A stretch of 64,000 bases of DNA from Anaerolineae bacterium (GTDB lineage Bacteria; Chloroflexota; Anaerolineae; Aggregatilineales; Phototrophicaceae). The DNA lies in NCBI GenBank assembly GCA_022843745.1, contig JALHNB010000032.1, positions 1 through 64,000 of the forward strand. The letters are read 5' to 3'. The notes beneath the pieces are model-generated. The model worked only from the letters and a program-made list of their open reading frames with translations. It was not told the DNA's origin and made no database searches. A program made the translations under genes and the position numbers. Shown one piece after another: positions 37,229 to 46,270 of the stretch (position 1 is the stretch's first letter; the number at the start of each line of letters is the position of its first letter).

Positions 37229-37253
37229 ACCTCAACAACTTTAGTTAAAATTT

Positions 37254-37282
37254 CGGGAGCAGTGTCTAAAAACCTGCTCCCG
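37254..37282 (+). promoter_or_regulatory. Stem-loop after the binding-protein gene
   Basis: CGGGAGCAG (37254-37262) pairs perfectly with CTGCTCCCG (37274-37282) around an 11-nt loop, followed by TAAATTATATT. It could be a weak terminator or a 3' stabiliser that raises binding protein over permease, like the urtA-urtB element. Confidence 0.7.
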
Positions 37283-37310
37283 TAAATTATATTATTTGGA
37301 GAATTTTTTG

Positions 37311-38327
37311 ATGCACAGAAGGGCAGTCCTGCGCTATGTCGTGCGGCGGCTAGCGATTTATTTTCTAACGATTTTTGGCTCATTTACCATCGCATTTCTG
37401 TTTTTTCGGATGATCCCCGGCAACCCGCTGGGCGCACTTCTCACAAGTTTGCAGCAGCGATCCGCCTATACGACAGCGGCATCGCAGGAAATGGTGGATC
37501 ATTACACAGAACAGCTCGGCCTGAGTGGAACCATCCCTGAGCAGTATTTCCGCTATATCTCGAATGTATTGTTCCGCTTCGATTTTGGCCCATCGCTGGT
37601 GGCATTTCCGACCCCCTCGCAGGAATTGATCGTCCGCGCCCTCCCCTGGACAATCGGTTTGTTAGGGTTATCCGTCATCATCTCGTGGATATTCGGCATT
37701 ATCATCGGCGGGCTTGTGGGGTGGATGCGAGCATCGCCTGTTTCGAACGCGCTAACGACCTTTGCCATCGCCTTTTCGCAGATACCGCAGTATATCGTCG
37801 CGTTGATCCTGCTTTTCCTGTTTGCCTTCACGCTGGCGTGGCTGCCCGTGCGCAATGCCTACCCCGCCAACCTGACACCTGCATTTACACTGGAATTTAT
37901 CCTGGGGATCATTAAACACGGTACGCTCCCCGCGCTGGCAATTGTCCTCGTTTCCGTCTCCGGCTGGATGCTCTCGACTCGTTCGCTGGTCGTCTCGATT
38001 TTGGGCGAAGATTATTTGCTTTATGCCCAGGCGAAGGGCTTGCCTCGGCGCAATATTTTCTTCCATTACGTGCTGCGTAATGCCCTGCTGCCCCAGCTTA
38101 CCGCGCTGGCGATCTCGCTTGGCTTCATCGTCAACGGTGCGCTGCTGGTCGAAACACTTTTCAATTATCCCGGCCTGGGATCACTGCTGGTCACATCTGT
38201 TGGCATTCTCGATCTGAACACTATTCAAGGCATTGTTTTAATGTCAATCGTCGCGGTACTCACGGCCAGCCTGCTCCTCGACCTGGCGCTCCCATTTGTC
38301 GATCCGCGCATTCGGACGGGGGGGTGA
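37311..38327 (+). CDS. ABC transporter permease, DppB/OppB type
   Basis: 338 residues. RRLAIYFLTIFGSFTIAFLF and RMIPGNPLGALL are the OppB-class N-terminus; the EAA loop is YAQAKGLPRRNIFFHYVLRN; it ends with LPFVDPRIRTGG. It forms the inner-membrane channel with the next gene. I start at ATG 37311, with GGAGA at 37298-37302; an in-frame TTG at 37296 lies on the ribosome site itself. Confidence 0.9.
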   Translation: MHRRAVLRYVVRRLAIYFLTIFGSFTIAFLFFRMIPGNPLGALLTSLQQRSAYTTAASQEMVDHYTEQLGLSGTIPEQYFRYISNVLFRFDFGPSLVAFPTPSQELIVRALPWTIGLLGLSVIISWIFGIIIGGLVGWMRASPVSNALTTFAIAFSQIPQYIVALILLFLFAFTLAWLPVRNAYPANLTPAFTLEFILGIIKHGTLPALAIVLVSVSGWMLSTRSLVVSILGEDYLLYAQAKGLPRRNIFFHYVLRNALLPQLTALAISLGFIVNGALLVETLFNYPGLGSLLVTSVGILDLNTIQGIVLMSIVAVLTASLLLDLALPFVDPRIRTGG

Positions 38328-38328
38328 C

Positions 38329-39195
38329 ATGCGTTTTATTTTGCATTTTCTGCAACAAAACAAACTTTTAACCAGCGGCATTATCCTTTTTTTGCTGATC
38401 TGCCTGATCTCCGCCATGCAGCCGATCCTCATCAACGCGCTCATCGGTGATCTGAATCCGATGGAAGTCGGTGCATTTCCAATTTTTGAATCCCCCACCC
38501 CTGCTCATCCTCTGGGAACAGACCGTTACGGGCGGGATGTTACGGCGCTGCTTTTACTGGGCTTGCGATATTCCCTGAGCATCGGTTTACTCGCGGGAAT
38601 TGTCTCGACAATAATCGGTACTGTCGTCGGCCTGATTACCGGATTCTATGGCGGTTGGATTGATAATATCCTGCGGTCAGCCACCGACATGATCCTCGTC
38701 ATCCCGACTCTGCCGCTGCTCATCACACTCTCAACCTATCTCAAAGGTATGGATGTGGTTTCGATGGCTTTGCTACTGGCCGCGTTCAGTTGGCCGTTTT
38801 CAGCACGGACGATTCGCGCACAGGTGCTTAGTCTGCGTGAACGGAGCTATATTGATCTGGCACGTGCTTCCGGCATGGGCAAGGCCGAAATCATCTTTCA
38901 GGAAATTATGCCGAATCTGCTGCCATATCTGGGCGTATCGCTGGCTGCCAGCATTGTCGGCGCGATTTTAGCCGAGTTTGGCCTGGAAGTGATCGGACTG
39001 GGGCCGGGCAACATCGCCACGCTGGGGCTGATGATTAACTGGGCGATTGGCTGGGGTTCGATGACTCTGGGCAAATGGGCGCTCATTGCCGCCCCCGCTG
39101 GTGTCCTCATTTTGATTTTTCTCTCGCTCAATCTGATTAATATTGGCCTGGAGCAGACCTTTAATCCCCGGCTGAAGGGTACGACAGGGTTATAG
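38329..39195 (+). CDS. ABC transporter permease, DppC/OppC type
   Basis: 288 residues. It has HPLGTDRYGRDVTALLLLGL, several membrane helices and the EAA loop DLARASGMGKAEIIFQEIMP. It starts 1 nt after the upstream permease stop, with a run of Gs as ribosome site. Residues predicted further upstream in the same frame are inside the previous gene and are not family-like. Confidence 0.9.
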   Translation: MRFILHFLQQNKLLTSGIILFLLICLISAMQPILINALIGDLNPMEVGAFPIFESPTPAHPLGTDRYGRDVTALLLLGLRYSLSIGLLAGIVSTIIGTVVGLITGFYGGWIDNILRSATDMILVIPTLPLLITLSTYLKGMDVVSMALLLAAFSWPFSARTIRAQVLSLRERSYIDLARASGMGKAEIIFQEIMPNLLPYLGVSLAASIVGAILAEFGLEVIGLGPGNIATLGLMINWAIGWGSMTLGKWALIAAPAGVLILIFLSLNLINIGLEQTFNPRLKGTTGL

Positions 39196-39197
39196 TA

Positions 39198-40307
39198 ATG
39201 AATAAAACTTTATTAGATATTGAAAATTTGCGCGTTTATTTTCATAGTGTTCGCGGCGAATATAAAGTTGTGGATGGTGTGAATCTGAAAGTCAACCGCA
39301 ACGAGATTTTTGGTCTTGCGGGCGAATCTGGCTGCGGCAAGTCCACCGTGATCGAAGCGATTATGCGCCTGATACGCCCACCGGGGTATATCCAAGCCGG
39401 GCAGATCAATTTCTACCCGGAGTCCGTTGCCGATAACACCCACCCAGACGGCAAAGTCCGGCAAAAGACAGGCGACGATACACTTACAGCCGAGCAGCTT
39501 GCCAATGGCATTGACCTCGTAAAAATTAACGAGCGTGCTTTGCAGCAGGTACGCTGGAAATACATCTCGTATGTACCACAAGCATCCATGAATTCCCTCA
39601 ATCCGATCATGCGGATTGGCGCACAGATGACCGATACCATGTTGGTGCATTCGTCATACTCCAAAATCGAAGCCCAACAACGCGCCGCCGAAGTTTTGGA
39701 AATTGTCGGCCTGCCACCGCGCGTTTTATGGTCATATCCGCATGAACTCAGCGGCGGGATGAAGCAGCGTGCGATTATCGCTATCGCCATGACCTTGAAC
39801 CCACAGCTTGTGATTGCCGACGAGCCGACGACAGCCCTTGACGTGAATGTTCAGCGGGCAATCCTGGAAGCCATCCTCAATATCAAACAGGAATCCGGCA
39901 CAACCGTGATGTTTGTCAGCCACGATCTGGCGGTTCATGCCGAACTGGTAGATCGTCTGGCGATTATGTACGCCGGGAAAATTGTCGAAGTAGACACCGT
40001 TCATAAGCTGTTTAAAGAACCGCTGCACCCCTACAGCCAGCGTTTATTTGCCTCGATTCCGGTTCTGGGTGGTGTGCGGACTCGCCAGGAATCCATTCTC
40101 GGTCAGGCACCAGATCGTCTGACCTGGCCTACGGGCTGCCGTTTTCATCCACGCTGCCCATTCGCGATGGACAAATGTAAGCAAATCGAGCCGCCGCTGG
40201 TGGAAGTCGAACCCGGCCATCAGGTCGCCTGCCATCTCTACTATGATGTGGACACCCGCGCAATCAATCTGACGAATGAGAAGGTGCAAAATGGCAAACT
40301 CTCCTGA
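39198..40307 (+). CDS. ABC transporter ATP-binding protein, OppD/DppD type
   Basis: 369 residues. Walker A GESGCGKST, Q-loop SYVPQASMNSLNP, signature LSGGMKQRAIIAIAM, Walker B LVIADEPTTALDV and H-loop FVSHDLAVHAEL. The C-terminal oligopeptide/dipeptide domain has the Cys-rich GCRFHPRCPFAMDKCKQ, an iron-sulfur-type motif typical of OppD/DppD. It energises import with the next ATPase. Confidence 0.93.
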   Translation: MNKTLLDIENLRVYFHSVRGEYKVVDGVNLKVNRNEIFGLAGESGCGKSTVIEAIMRLIRPPGYIQAGQINFYPESVADNTHPDGKVRQKTGDDTLTAEQLANGIDLVKINERALQQVRWKYISYVPQASMNSLNPIMRIGAQMTDTMLVHSSYSKIEAQQRAAEVLEIVGLPPRVLWSYPHELSGGMKQRAIIAIAMTLNPQLVIADEPTTALDVNVQRAILEAILNIKQESGTTVMFVSHDLAVHAELVDRLAIMYAGKIVEVDTVHKLFKEPLHPYSQRLFASIPVLGGVRTRQESILGQAPDRLTWPTGCRFHPRCPFAMDKCKQIEPPLVEVEPGHQVACHLYYDVDTRAINLTNEKVQNGKLS

Positions 40308-41337
40308 CCATTTTCTCGATGTGCGGAATGTCAGCACCCATTTTCACCGCCGCCAACGCAGTCAGGCACCTGTCGTTGCCGTTGATGACGTTTCCTTCAG
40401 TTTGCCCGGTGGAAAACCCACACTGCTGACGATTGTCGGCGAAAGCGGAAGCGGCAAGACAACGCTGACCCGCAACATGCTGGGGCTGACACCACCCACC
40501 AGCGGCAGTGTGCTTTATCAAGGCAAGGACATTTACCATATGTCCTCCGAAGAATGGATCGACTACCGACGTGAAGTGCAGCCTGTTTTTCAAGACCCTT
40601 ACGCGACTTACAACCCGTTTTACCGGATTGATCGCGTACTGGAGGTGCCGATTCGTAAATTCAAGCTGGCGAAATCGAAAGACGAGGCGCGTTCCCGTAT
40701 GGAGGAAGCGCTTCAGGCTGTCGACTTACGCCCCTCAGACGTGCTGGGGCGCTATCCGCATCAACTCAGCGGCGGCGAACGACAGCGCATCATGCTCGCG
40801 CGTATTTACCTGATTCGCCCAAAACTGATTATCGCCGACGAACCGCTGTCAATGATCGACGCTTCGCTGCGAACGGTGTTCCTCAATATTTTACTTGATC
40901 TGCGCGATAATCATGGGATTTCGTGCATCCACATCACGCATAATCTCGCGACTGCGTATTATCTGGGCGGTCAGATGATGATTATGTGCCGGGGACGGGT
41001 GATCGAACGCGGCGACATGGACACGATTGTGACCAAGCCCAGCCATCCTTACACGCAGCTTTTGATTGAGTCTGTGCCATCCCCCGATCCCGAACTGCGC
41101 TGGGAACGACGGAAGCAGGAAACGAAAAATCTGACGGAAATCAGTGAACTTAAAACCGATGTGAATGCCTGCGTTTTTACCGGACGCTGCCCGCATGTCA
41201 TGCCGACTTGCCACACCAATCGCCCGCAATTTATCCCGATAACCCCTGTTCAGGAAAGCGCCTGCTTCCTGTATGACAAAGCGGTCAATCCAGAAGCCTC
41301 AAAAGTAGCACCCGCGCGACAAGCCAGCGCTGATTAA
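40291..41337 (+). CDS. ABC transporter ATP-binding protein, OppF/DppF type
   Basis: 348 residues. Walker A GESGSGKTT, Q-loop PVFQDPYATYNP, signature LSGGERQRIMLARI, Walker B LIIADEPLSMIDA, H-loop HITHNLATA, and a C-terminal CVFTGRCPHVMPTCH motif. I take ATG 40291, preceded by GAGAAGG, rather than ATG 40276; either way it overlaps the upstream gene. It ends the importer operon, which is closed by a strong terminator. Confidence 0.92.
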   Translation: MANSPDHFLDVRNVSTHFHRRQRSQAPVVAVDDVSFSLPGGKPTLLTIVGESGSGKTTLTRNMLGLTPPTSGSVLYQGKDIYHMSSEEWIDYRREVQPVFQDPYATYNPFYRIDRVLEVPIRKFKLAKSKDEARSRMEEALQAVDLRPSDVLGRYPHQLSGGERQRIMLARIYLIRPKLIIADEPLSMIDASLRTVFLNILLDLRDNHGISCIHITHNLATAYYLGGQMMIMCRGRVIERGDMDTIVTKPSHPYTQLLIESVPSPDPELRWERRKQETKNLTEISELKTDVNACVFTGRCPHVMPTCHTNRPQFIPITPVQESACFLYDKAVNPEASKVAPARQASAD

Positions 41338-41368
41338 CGTTATCCTTCAAACAGCAAGCTTCAATATC

Positions 41369-41403
41369 AGGAGGGTTTGTTCACAGCAAATCCTCCTTTT
41401 TTT
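41369..41403 (+). terminator. Rho-independent terminator of the ABC importer operon
   Basis: AGGAGGGTTTG (41369-41379) pairs with CAAATCCTCCT (41387-41397), with one G-T wobble and a 7-nt loop, and is followed by a run of seven Ts counting the last stem base. The best terminator in the window. Confidence 0.92.
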
Positions 41404-41468
41404 GGCAGCTAAACCAAAATGTTTTATGCTCATTTCATATACGTTCGACAATTTAAGAAGGACAGACC

Positions 41469-42755
41469 ATGAAAATCAAGCTGGCCTATGGTCGCAGCGG
41501 CCTGGAGATTAACCTGCCCGACGAGGCAGATGTGACGGTGATTGAATCGCGATTTGTTCCGGGTGTGGCTGACTCGGCGGCAGCCTTACGGGATGCGCTG
41601 CGGCAGCCGATTGGGACGAACCCCCTGCGCGATCTTGTGCCTGCGGATGCCACAGTCGCGTTGATATTCAGTGACATCACCCGCCCCACGCCGAATCATC
41701 TCATTTTGCCCGTGATTCTCGATGAACTAAGCCATCTACCAGCCGAAAACATCATTCTCTGCAACGCGCTGGGGACGCATCGCCCAAACACGGAAGCTGA
41801 ACTCTCGCAAATGCTTGGCGCTGAATTGGTGCAAAAATATCGCATCGAGCAGAACAACTGCTTCGACCCATCCACGCAGGTCTATCTGGGGAAATCGGCA
41901 CTCGGTCATGACCAGTGGATTAACCGCGTCTACATGGAAGCCGATATCAAAATTCTGACCGGATTTATAGAGCCTCATTTTTTCGCGGGCTTTTCCGGCG
42001 GCGGCAAGGCGGTCATGCCGGGGATGGCCGGGCAGCAAACCGTACTCGGCAACCATGATGCACAAATGATCGGCAACCGTAACTCGACGTGGGGCGTGAC
42101 AATCGGCAATCCGATCTGGGAAGAAGCGCGGGAGATCGCTTTACAGACTAACCCGACATTTTTGCTGAACGTCACACTGAATAAAGACAAAGCGATTACC
42201 GGCGTTTTCGCGGGTGAGCTGGCGCAGGCTCATGACCGGGGGATCGAATTTGTGCGACAGTCCGCGATGGTGCCTGTCGTCGAACCGTTTGACGTGGTGA
42301 TTACGACCAATTCCGGCTATCCGCTGGACATGAATCTCTATCAGGCGGTCAAGGGCATGAGCGCGGCGGAACAAGTGGTGCGTGAGGGTGGCAGTATTAT
42401 TGTCGCGGCGGAATGCTCCGACGGCATCCCCGATCACGGGCTCTATGGGCAGCTTTTACGCGATGCGGGAAATCCAGCGACGTTATTTGAAAACATCATG
42501 AATGGTAAGACTCAGCAAGATCAATGGCAGGCACAAATTCAGGCGCGGATTCAGCTCAAGGCTGATGTTTATGTCCACGCAAGCGGCCTGACCAATCAGC
42601 AAATTCAGGATTCGCTGCTGATCCCGTGCGATGACATCGCCGCGACAATCGAAGCACTGCGCCAGAAATATGGCCGGAATGCGCGAATCGGCATTCTCCC
42701 CGAAGGCCCACAAACGATCCCCTATCTCGTGGCGACACCTGCTATCGCGAAATAA
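41469..42755 (+). CDS. larA: LarA-family nickel-pincer racemase (lactate racemase-like)
   Basis: 428 residues. LarA interconverts D- and L-2-hydroxyacids using the nickel-pincer nucleotide. All four cofactor/active-site residues of the Lactobacillus enzyme occur at a constant offset of -4: H104 in LGTHRP, H170 in EPHFFAG, K180 in FSGGGKAVMPG (the Lys that forms the thioamide link) and H196 in GNHDAQ. So it should be an active family member, though the acid may be lactate, malate or a sugar acid. The larBCE cofactor genes are not in the window. AAGGA precedes the ATG. It follows a terminator, so it has its own promoter in about 65 nt. Confidence 0.88.
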   Translation: MKIKLAYGRSGLEINLPDEADVTVIESRFVPGVADSAAALRDALRQPIGTNPLRDLVPADATVALIFSDITRPTPNHLILPVILDELSHLPAENIILCNALGTHRPNTEAELSQMLGAELVQKYRIEQNNCFDPSTQVYLGKSALGHDQWINRVYMEADIKILTGFIEPHFFAGFSGGGKAVMPGMAGQQTVLGNHDAQMIGNRNSTWGVTIGNPIWEEAREIALQTNPTFLLNVTLNKDKAITGVFAGELAQAHDRGIEFVRQSAMVPVVEPFDVVITTNSGYPLDMNLYQAVKGMSAAEQVVREGGSIIVAAECSDGIPDHGLYGQLLRDAGNPATLFENIMNGKTQQDQWQAQIQARIQLKADVYVHASGLTNQQIQDSLLIPCDDIAATIEALRQKYGRNARIGILPEGPQTIPYLVATPAIAK

Positions 42756-42784
42756 TCCAGATTCGTTATTTTCATTGCGGGTTC

Positions 42785-42812
42785 GTAGGGGCGAGGCATG
42801 CCTCGCCCCTAC
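42785..42812. repeat. Intergenic palindrome, GTAGGGGCG family (copy 3)
   Basis: A perfect 28-nt palindrome with no loop: GTAGGGGCGAGGCA and its reverse complement. It is between the convergent stops of larA and the E2 gene. The outer nine bases match copy 1; the inner bases differ but stay self-complementary. Confidence 0.88.
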
Positions 42813-42835
42813 ACAGACAATGATATTACCTTGAT

Positions 42836-44197
42836 TTACCCAATTAACCACAAATACGGCTGCTCGATAAATTGCTTAATGCGCTGCAAAAATCGCGCGG
42901 CGGGTGCGCCATCCACCAGACGGTGATCGAAGGTCAGACTCAAGAACATCATGTGGCGAATCGCGACTTTTTCAGCGTCAGCGTCGATGACCACCTGCTT
43001 GGCCTGGATACGCCCCACGCCCAGAATCGCGCATTCCGGCAGGTTGATGATCGGCGTAAAAACGTCGATTTCGTACATGCCGAGATTGGTGATCGTGAAC
43101 GTGCTGGCAACATCCGATTTGAGTGTACCTGACCGCGCATTTTCAGCTAACACGGATGATTCTGCCGCGATCTGACGCAAACTTTTTGATCCGACATCGC
43201 GAATCACTGGGACGAGCAAACCGCGCTCAGTATCGACAGCAAAGCCGATATGTGCCGCGCCGGACATCACGATTTCATCGCCGTCCAGACGGGCATTGAG
43301 CATCGGGTGTTCTTCCAGCGCGACAGCGCAGAGTTTCGCCAGCAGGTCGTTATAACTCGGCACAGGGCGCGTGTTCGCCGACGAATCACCCTTCAATTGT
43401 TTGCGCAGTTTGACCAGTTCTGTCGCATCCACTTCCGTCGTGAGCGTAACGGGCGCAGTCGTGTGAGCGCTGGCAGACATGCGCTCGGCGATCACGCTGC
43501 GAATCCGGCTGACCGGGATGCGTTTTTCATCTGCCGAGGTTGAAACGGGAGCGCGGAATTCAGCGGCGCGTTCAACATCTTCGCGGGTAATACGCTTGCC
43601 GGACATTTTTGCGCTGAGCGAGGCCAGATCAACCCCAAGTTCTTCAGCGGCACGACGGGCTACCGGGCTAATTTCGACAAGTTGAGGTTCAGGTGTGGAA
43701 ATTGGCGCACTTGGCTGAGACTGAAGCGCGGCACGGACATCACGTTCGACGATTCGCCCACTGCGTCCACTGCCCGTAAGTGCCGTCCATTCGATGCCTA
43801 ATTCGTGAGCGATTCGGCGAGCACGTGGGCTGATGGCTGGCAGGCCATTCGATTTTGATGCCGATTGAAAAGCTGAAGTTGCAACGGCACTTGGTTGTTC
43901 AGCCATTTTCGGGCTAGCTAGTGAAGTCGATTTTTGCGATGGCAACGCCTCTCCGGGCTGCACCAGATAGGCCAGCAATCCGCCTACGGGAATCGTCGTG
44001 CCGGGAGGCGGGGCATCCGGCGGGATATGCAGAATACCATTCTCAAAGGCTTCGACTTCGTTCAGTGCTTTGTCACTCTCAACGGTGAAAATAAGATCGC
44101 CAACTTTTACAGTATCGCCGTCATTTTTGAGCCACTCGACCAGCACGCCTTCTTCCATCGTCCAGCCCAGGCGGGGCATCACAATTTCGGTTACCAT
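42836..44197 (-). CDS. Dihydrolipoamide acyltransferase (E2) of a 2-oxoacid dehydrogenase complex
   Basis: 453 residues. One lipoyl domain (1-80) with the lipoylated Lys in VESDKALNEVEA; a Ser/Ala-rich linker; two tandem peripheral-subunit-binding domains (about 118-157, ISPRARRIAHELGIEW; and about 170-212, ISPVARRAAEELGVDL); then the catalytic domain (about 225-453) ending with the LTFDHRLVDGAPAARFLQ active-site motif. Most E2 proteins have one such binding domain; two are less common. It passes acyl groups from E1 to CoA. It is third in an E1-alpha, E1-beta, E2 operon, 5 nt after E1-beta. No E3 gene is present. Confidence 0.92.
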   Translation of the reverse strand: MVTEIVMPRLGWTMEEGVLVEWLKNDGDTVKVGDLIFTVESDKALNEVEAFENGILHIPPDAPPPGTTIPVGGLLAYLVQPGEALPSQKSTSLASPKMAEQPSAVATSAFQSASKSNGLPAISPRARRIAHELGIEWTALTGSGRSGRIVERDVRAALQSQPSAPISTPEPQLVEISPVARRAAEELGVDLASLSAKMSGKRITREDVERAAEFRAPVSTSADEKRIPVSRIRSVIAERMSASAHTTAPVTLTTEVDATELVKLRKQLKGDSSANTRPVPSYNDLLAKLCAVALEEHPMLNARLDGDEIVMSGAAHIGFAVDTERGLLVPVIRDVGSKSLRQIAAESSVLAENARSGTLKSDVASTFTITNLGMYEIDVFTPIINLPECAILGVGRIQAKQVVIDADAEKVAIRHMMFLSLTFDHRLVDGAPAARFLQRIKQFIEQPYLWLIG

Positions 44198-44202
44198 TAA
44201 AA

Positions 44203-45183
44203 TTACTCCGCCAACAGATCGCGAATCGACTGCAAAATAGTTTGGGCATTCGGCACAACAGCGGCTTCCAGCGCGGGGCTGTAGGGTGTCGGCGTGTGCA
44301 GACCGTTTAAGCGCATGACGGGCGCGTCGAGATCATCAAAACCCTTTTCCATCACCTGCGATGAGATTTCCGAACCTACCCCGCATGGCGCAAAAGTTTC
44401 ATCCACGATCAACAAACGTCCTGTTTTGTGAACCGATTGCAAAATCGTGTCGATGTCCAGCGGCGCGAGGGTGCGCGGGTCGATAATCTCAATTGAAATC
44501 CCCTCATTCGCCAGTGTTTCGGATGCTTTTTCAACAAGGCGCACCATCGAACCGAGCGCGACCACCGTCGCCTGAGTACCTTCGCGAACGATTGCCGCCT
44601 GCCCGAACGGAATTGAATAATCTTCCTCCGGCACATGCCCTTTGACGTTCAGCAGCGACTTGTGTTCGAGGAATAATACCGGATCATCGCCCCGCAGCGC
44701 CGTCTTGAATAAGCCTTTGGCATCGTAGGGATTGGTCGGCATGACGACGCGGAAGCCAGGGATATGCACAAAAATCGGATAATAGCTGCCGGAATGATGA
44801 GTCGCCGACGAGCCACCGATGCCGATGCAGCCGCGCAAAACAATCGGCATTTTCAGCCGTCCACTGCTCATATACTGCATTTTGGAGGTCTGGTTGAACA
44901 ACTCACCGAAACTGTCGAGGATAAAGTCGAAAAACATGAAGTCCACTACCGGGCGCGATCCGGTCATGGCCGCGCCGGTACACATGCCAACGAAACCGCG
45001 CTCGACAATCGGCGTGTCACGCAGGCGCATCGGGCCGTAGAGTTCATACAAGCCCTGAGTTGTATTAAAATTGCCACCGCGCACACCAATCCCCTCGCCA
45101 ACGACAAAAATACTGGGGTCACGCGCCATTTCTTCGGCTAAAGCTTCGCGGGCGGCAGTCGTATAGGTTATTTCACGCATCAT
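44203..45183 (-). CDS. 2-oxoacid dehydrogenase E1 component, beta subunit
   Basis: 326 residues with the transketolase-like pyrimidine-binding domain (ITYTTAAREALAEEMARD, VVGEGIGVRGGNFNTTQGL, DTPIVERGFVGMCTGAAM) and the C-terminal transketolase domain (DPRTLAPLDIDTI, LLIVDETFAPCG). With E1-alpha it makes the ThDP enzyme that decarboxylates pyruvate, acetoin or a branched 2-oxoacid. ATG occurs twice at the start (45183 and 45180). The gene is 15 nt after E1-alpha. Confidence 0.92.
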   Translation of the reverse strand: MMREITYTTAAREALAEEMARDPSIFVVGEGIGVRGGNFNTTQGLYELYGPMRLRDTPIVERGFVGMCTGAAMTGSRPVVDFMFFDFILDSFGELFNQTSKMQYMSSGRLKMPIVLRGCIGIGGSSATHHSGSYYPIFVHIPGFRVVMPTNPYDAKGLFKTALRGDDPVLFLEHKSLLNVKGHVPEEDYSIPFGQAAIVREGTQATVVALGSMVRLVEKASETLANEGISIEIIDPRTLAPLDIDTILQSVHKTGRLLIVDETFAPCGVGSEISSQVMEKGFDDLDAPVMRLNGLHTPTPYSPALEAAVVPNAQTILQSIRDLLAE

Positions 45184-45198
45184 GTGTTTTTAATTTCC

Positions 45199-46170
45199 TC
45201 ACACGCTAAAGATATGCTCGGTTGCCGTCGCCGGGTCGGGATAGGGGCTGTTTTTCGCGAACTCGGCGGCTTCGTCCACCATCGCCTTAATGTCGGATTC
45301 AATCTCCTCGAAATCGCCCTCTTCCGCCAGATTTTGCGCCAGAAGTTTGGCTTTCAGAGTCACAATCGGATCACGCTGTTTCCAGGATTCGACTTCTTGG
45401 GGCGTTCGGTATCCGGCATCGCGCATTCCCTCGGCGTGAGGGCGTGTGCGGTAGGTTTTACAGTGGAGCAGCGATGGGCCGCCGCCGGATCGCGCACGTT
45501 GAATCGCTTCACTCGCCGCCTGAGAAACCGCGAGCACATCATTTCCGTCAAGACTGTAACCAGGCATTCCATAAGTTCGGGCGCGTGCTGCCACATCCTG
45601 ATTTTTCGTCGCATAGGCGAACGGCACTTCCGTCGCGTACATGTTGTCCTCGCAGACAAAAATGACAGGCAAATCCCAGATCGCGGCCAGATTCAGCCCT
45701 TCGTGGAACGCGCCGTTATTCATCGCGCCGTCACCGAAAAACGCGACACCGACATTATCCTTGCCGAGCAGCTTAAAACTGTAGCCCGCGCCTGTCGCCT
45801 GCAAAATACACGGACCGACGATGCCGCTGGTTCCCATCATGCCGACTTCTGGCGAAAACAGGTGCATACTGCCGCCGCGTCCCCGCGAACAGCCTGTCAC
45901 GCGGCCAAATAATTCAGCGATGACTTCGCGCGGAGGGACACCTTTCGCCAGCGCATGTCCATGACCACGATGAGTGCTGAAAACGGCATCCTCGTGGCGG
46001 AGATGGGCGCACACGCCCGTCGCAACCGCTTCCTCGCCAACATATGTGTGACACGCACCGGGGATCATGCCGCCAGCATAGGATTTGGCAAGCTGTTCCT
46101 CGGTACGCCGGATCATCAGCATTTGCCGCCACAGCGTTAAAGCCTGTTCTTTTGCAATTTCCTCAGACAT
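45199..46170 (-). CDS. 2-oxoacid dehydrogenase E1 component, alpha subunit
   Basis: 323 residues. It has the E1-alpha blocks STHRGHGHALAKGVPP, GRGGSMHLFSPEVGMMG and the ThDP motif FFGDGAMNNGAFHEGLNLAA, then YRTRPHAEGMRD. Overall it reads like pyruvate or acetoin dehydrogenase (PdhA/AcoA). It opens the three-gene operon. A palindromic repeat lies between it and the hydroxyacid dehydrogenase upstream. Confidence 0.92.
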   Translation of the reverse strand: MSEEIAKEQALTLWRQMLMIRRTEEQLAKSYAGGMIPGACHTYVGEEAVATGVCAHLRHEDAVFSTHRGHGHALAKGVPPREVIAELFGRVTGCSRGRGGSMHLFSPEVGMMGTSGIVGPCILQATGAGYSFKLLGKDNVGVAFFGDGAMNNGAFHEGLNLAAIWDLPVIFVCEDNMYATEVPFAYATKNQDVAARARTYGMPGYSLDGNDVLAVSQAASEAIQRARSGGGPSLLHCKTYRTRPHAEGMRDAGYRTPQEVESWKQRDPIVTLKAKLLAQNLAEEGDFEEIESDIKAMVDEAAEFAKNSPYPDPATATEHIFSV

Positions 46171-46223
46171 CCAATTTTTCCTGTTCTAAAACCTATCTAG
46201 CCTAATTTAATTTCACATCTCGC

Positions 46224-46251
46224 GTAGGGGCGTTTCGCCAACCGCCCCTAC
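46224..46251. repeat. Intergenic palindrome, GTAGGGGCG family (copy 4)
   Basis: GTAGGGGCG (46224-46232) and CGCCCCTAC (46243-46251) pair perfectly around a 10-nt centre. Between two minus-strand genes (D-2-hydroxyacid dehydrogenase and E1-alpha). Confidence 0.8.
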
Positions 46252-46270
46252 AAACCAATTGTCTCAGTAT

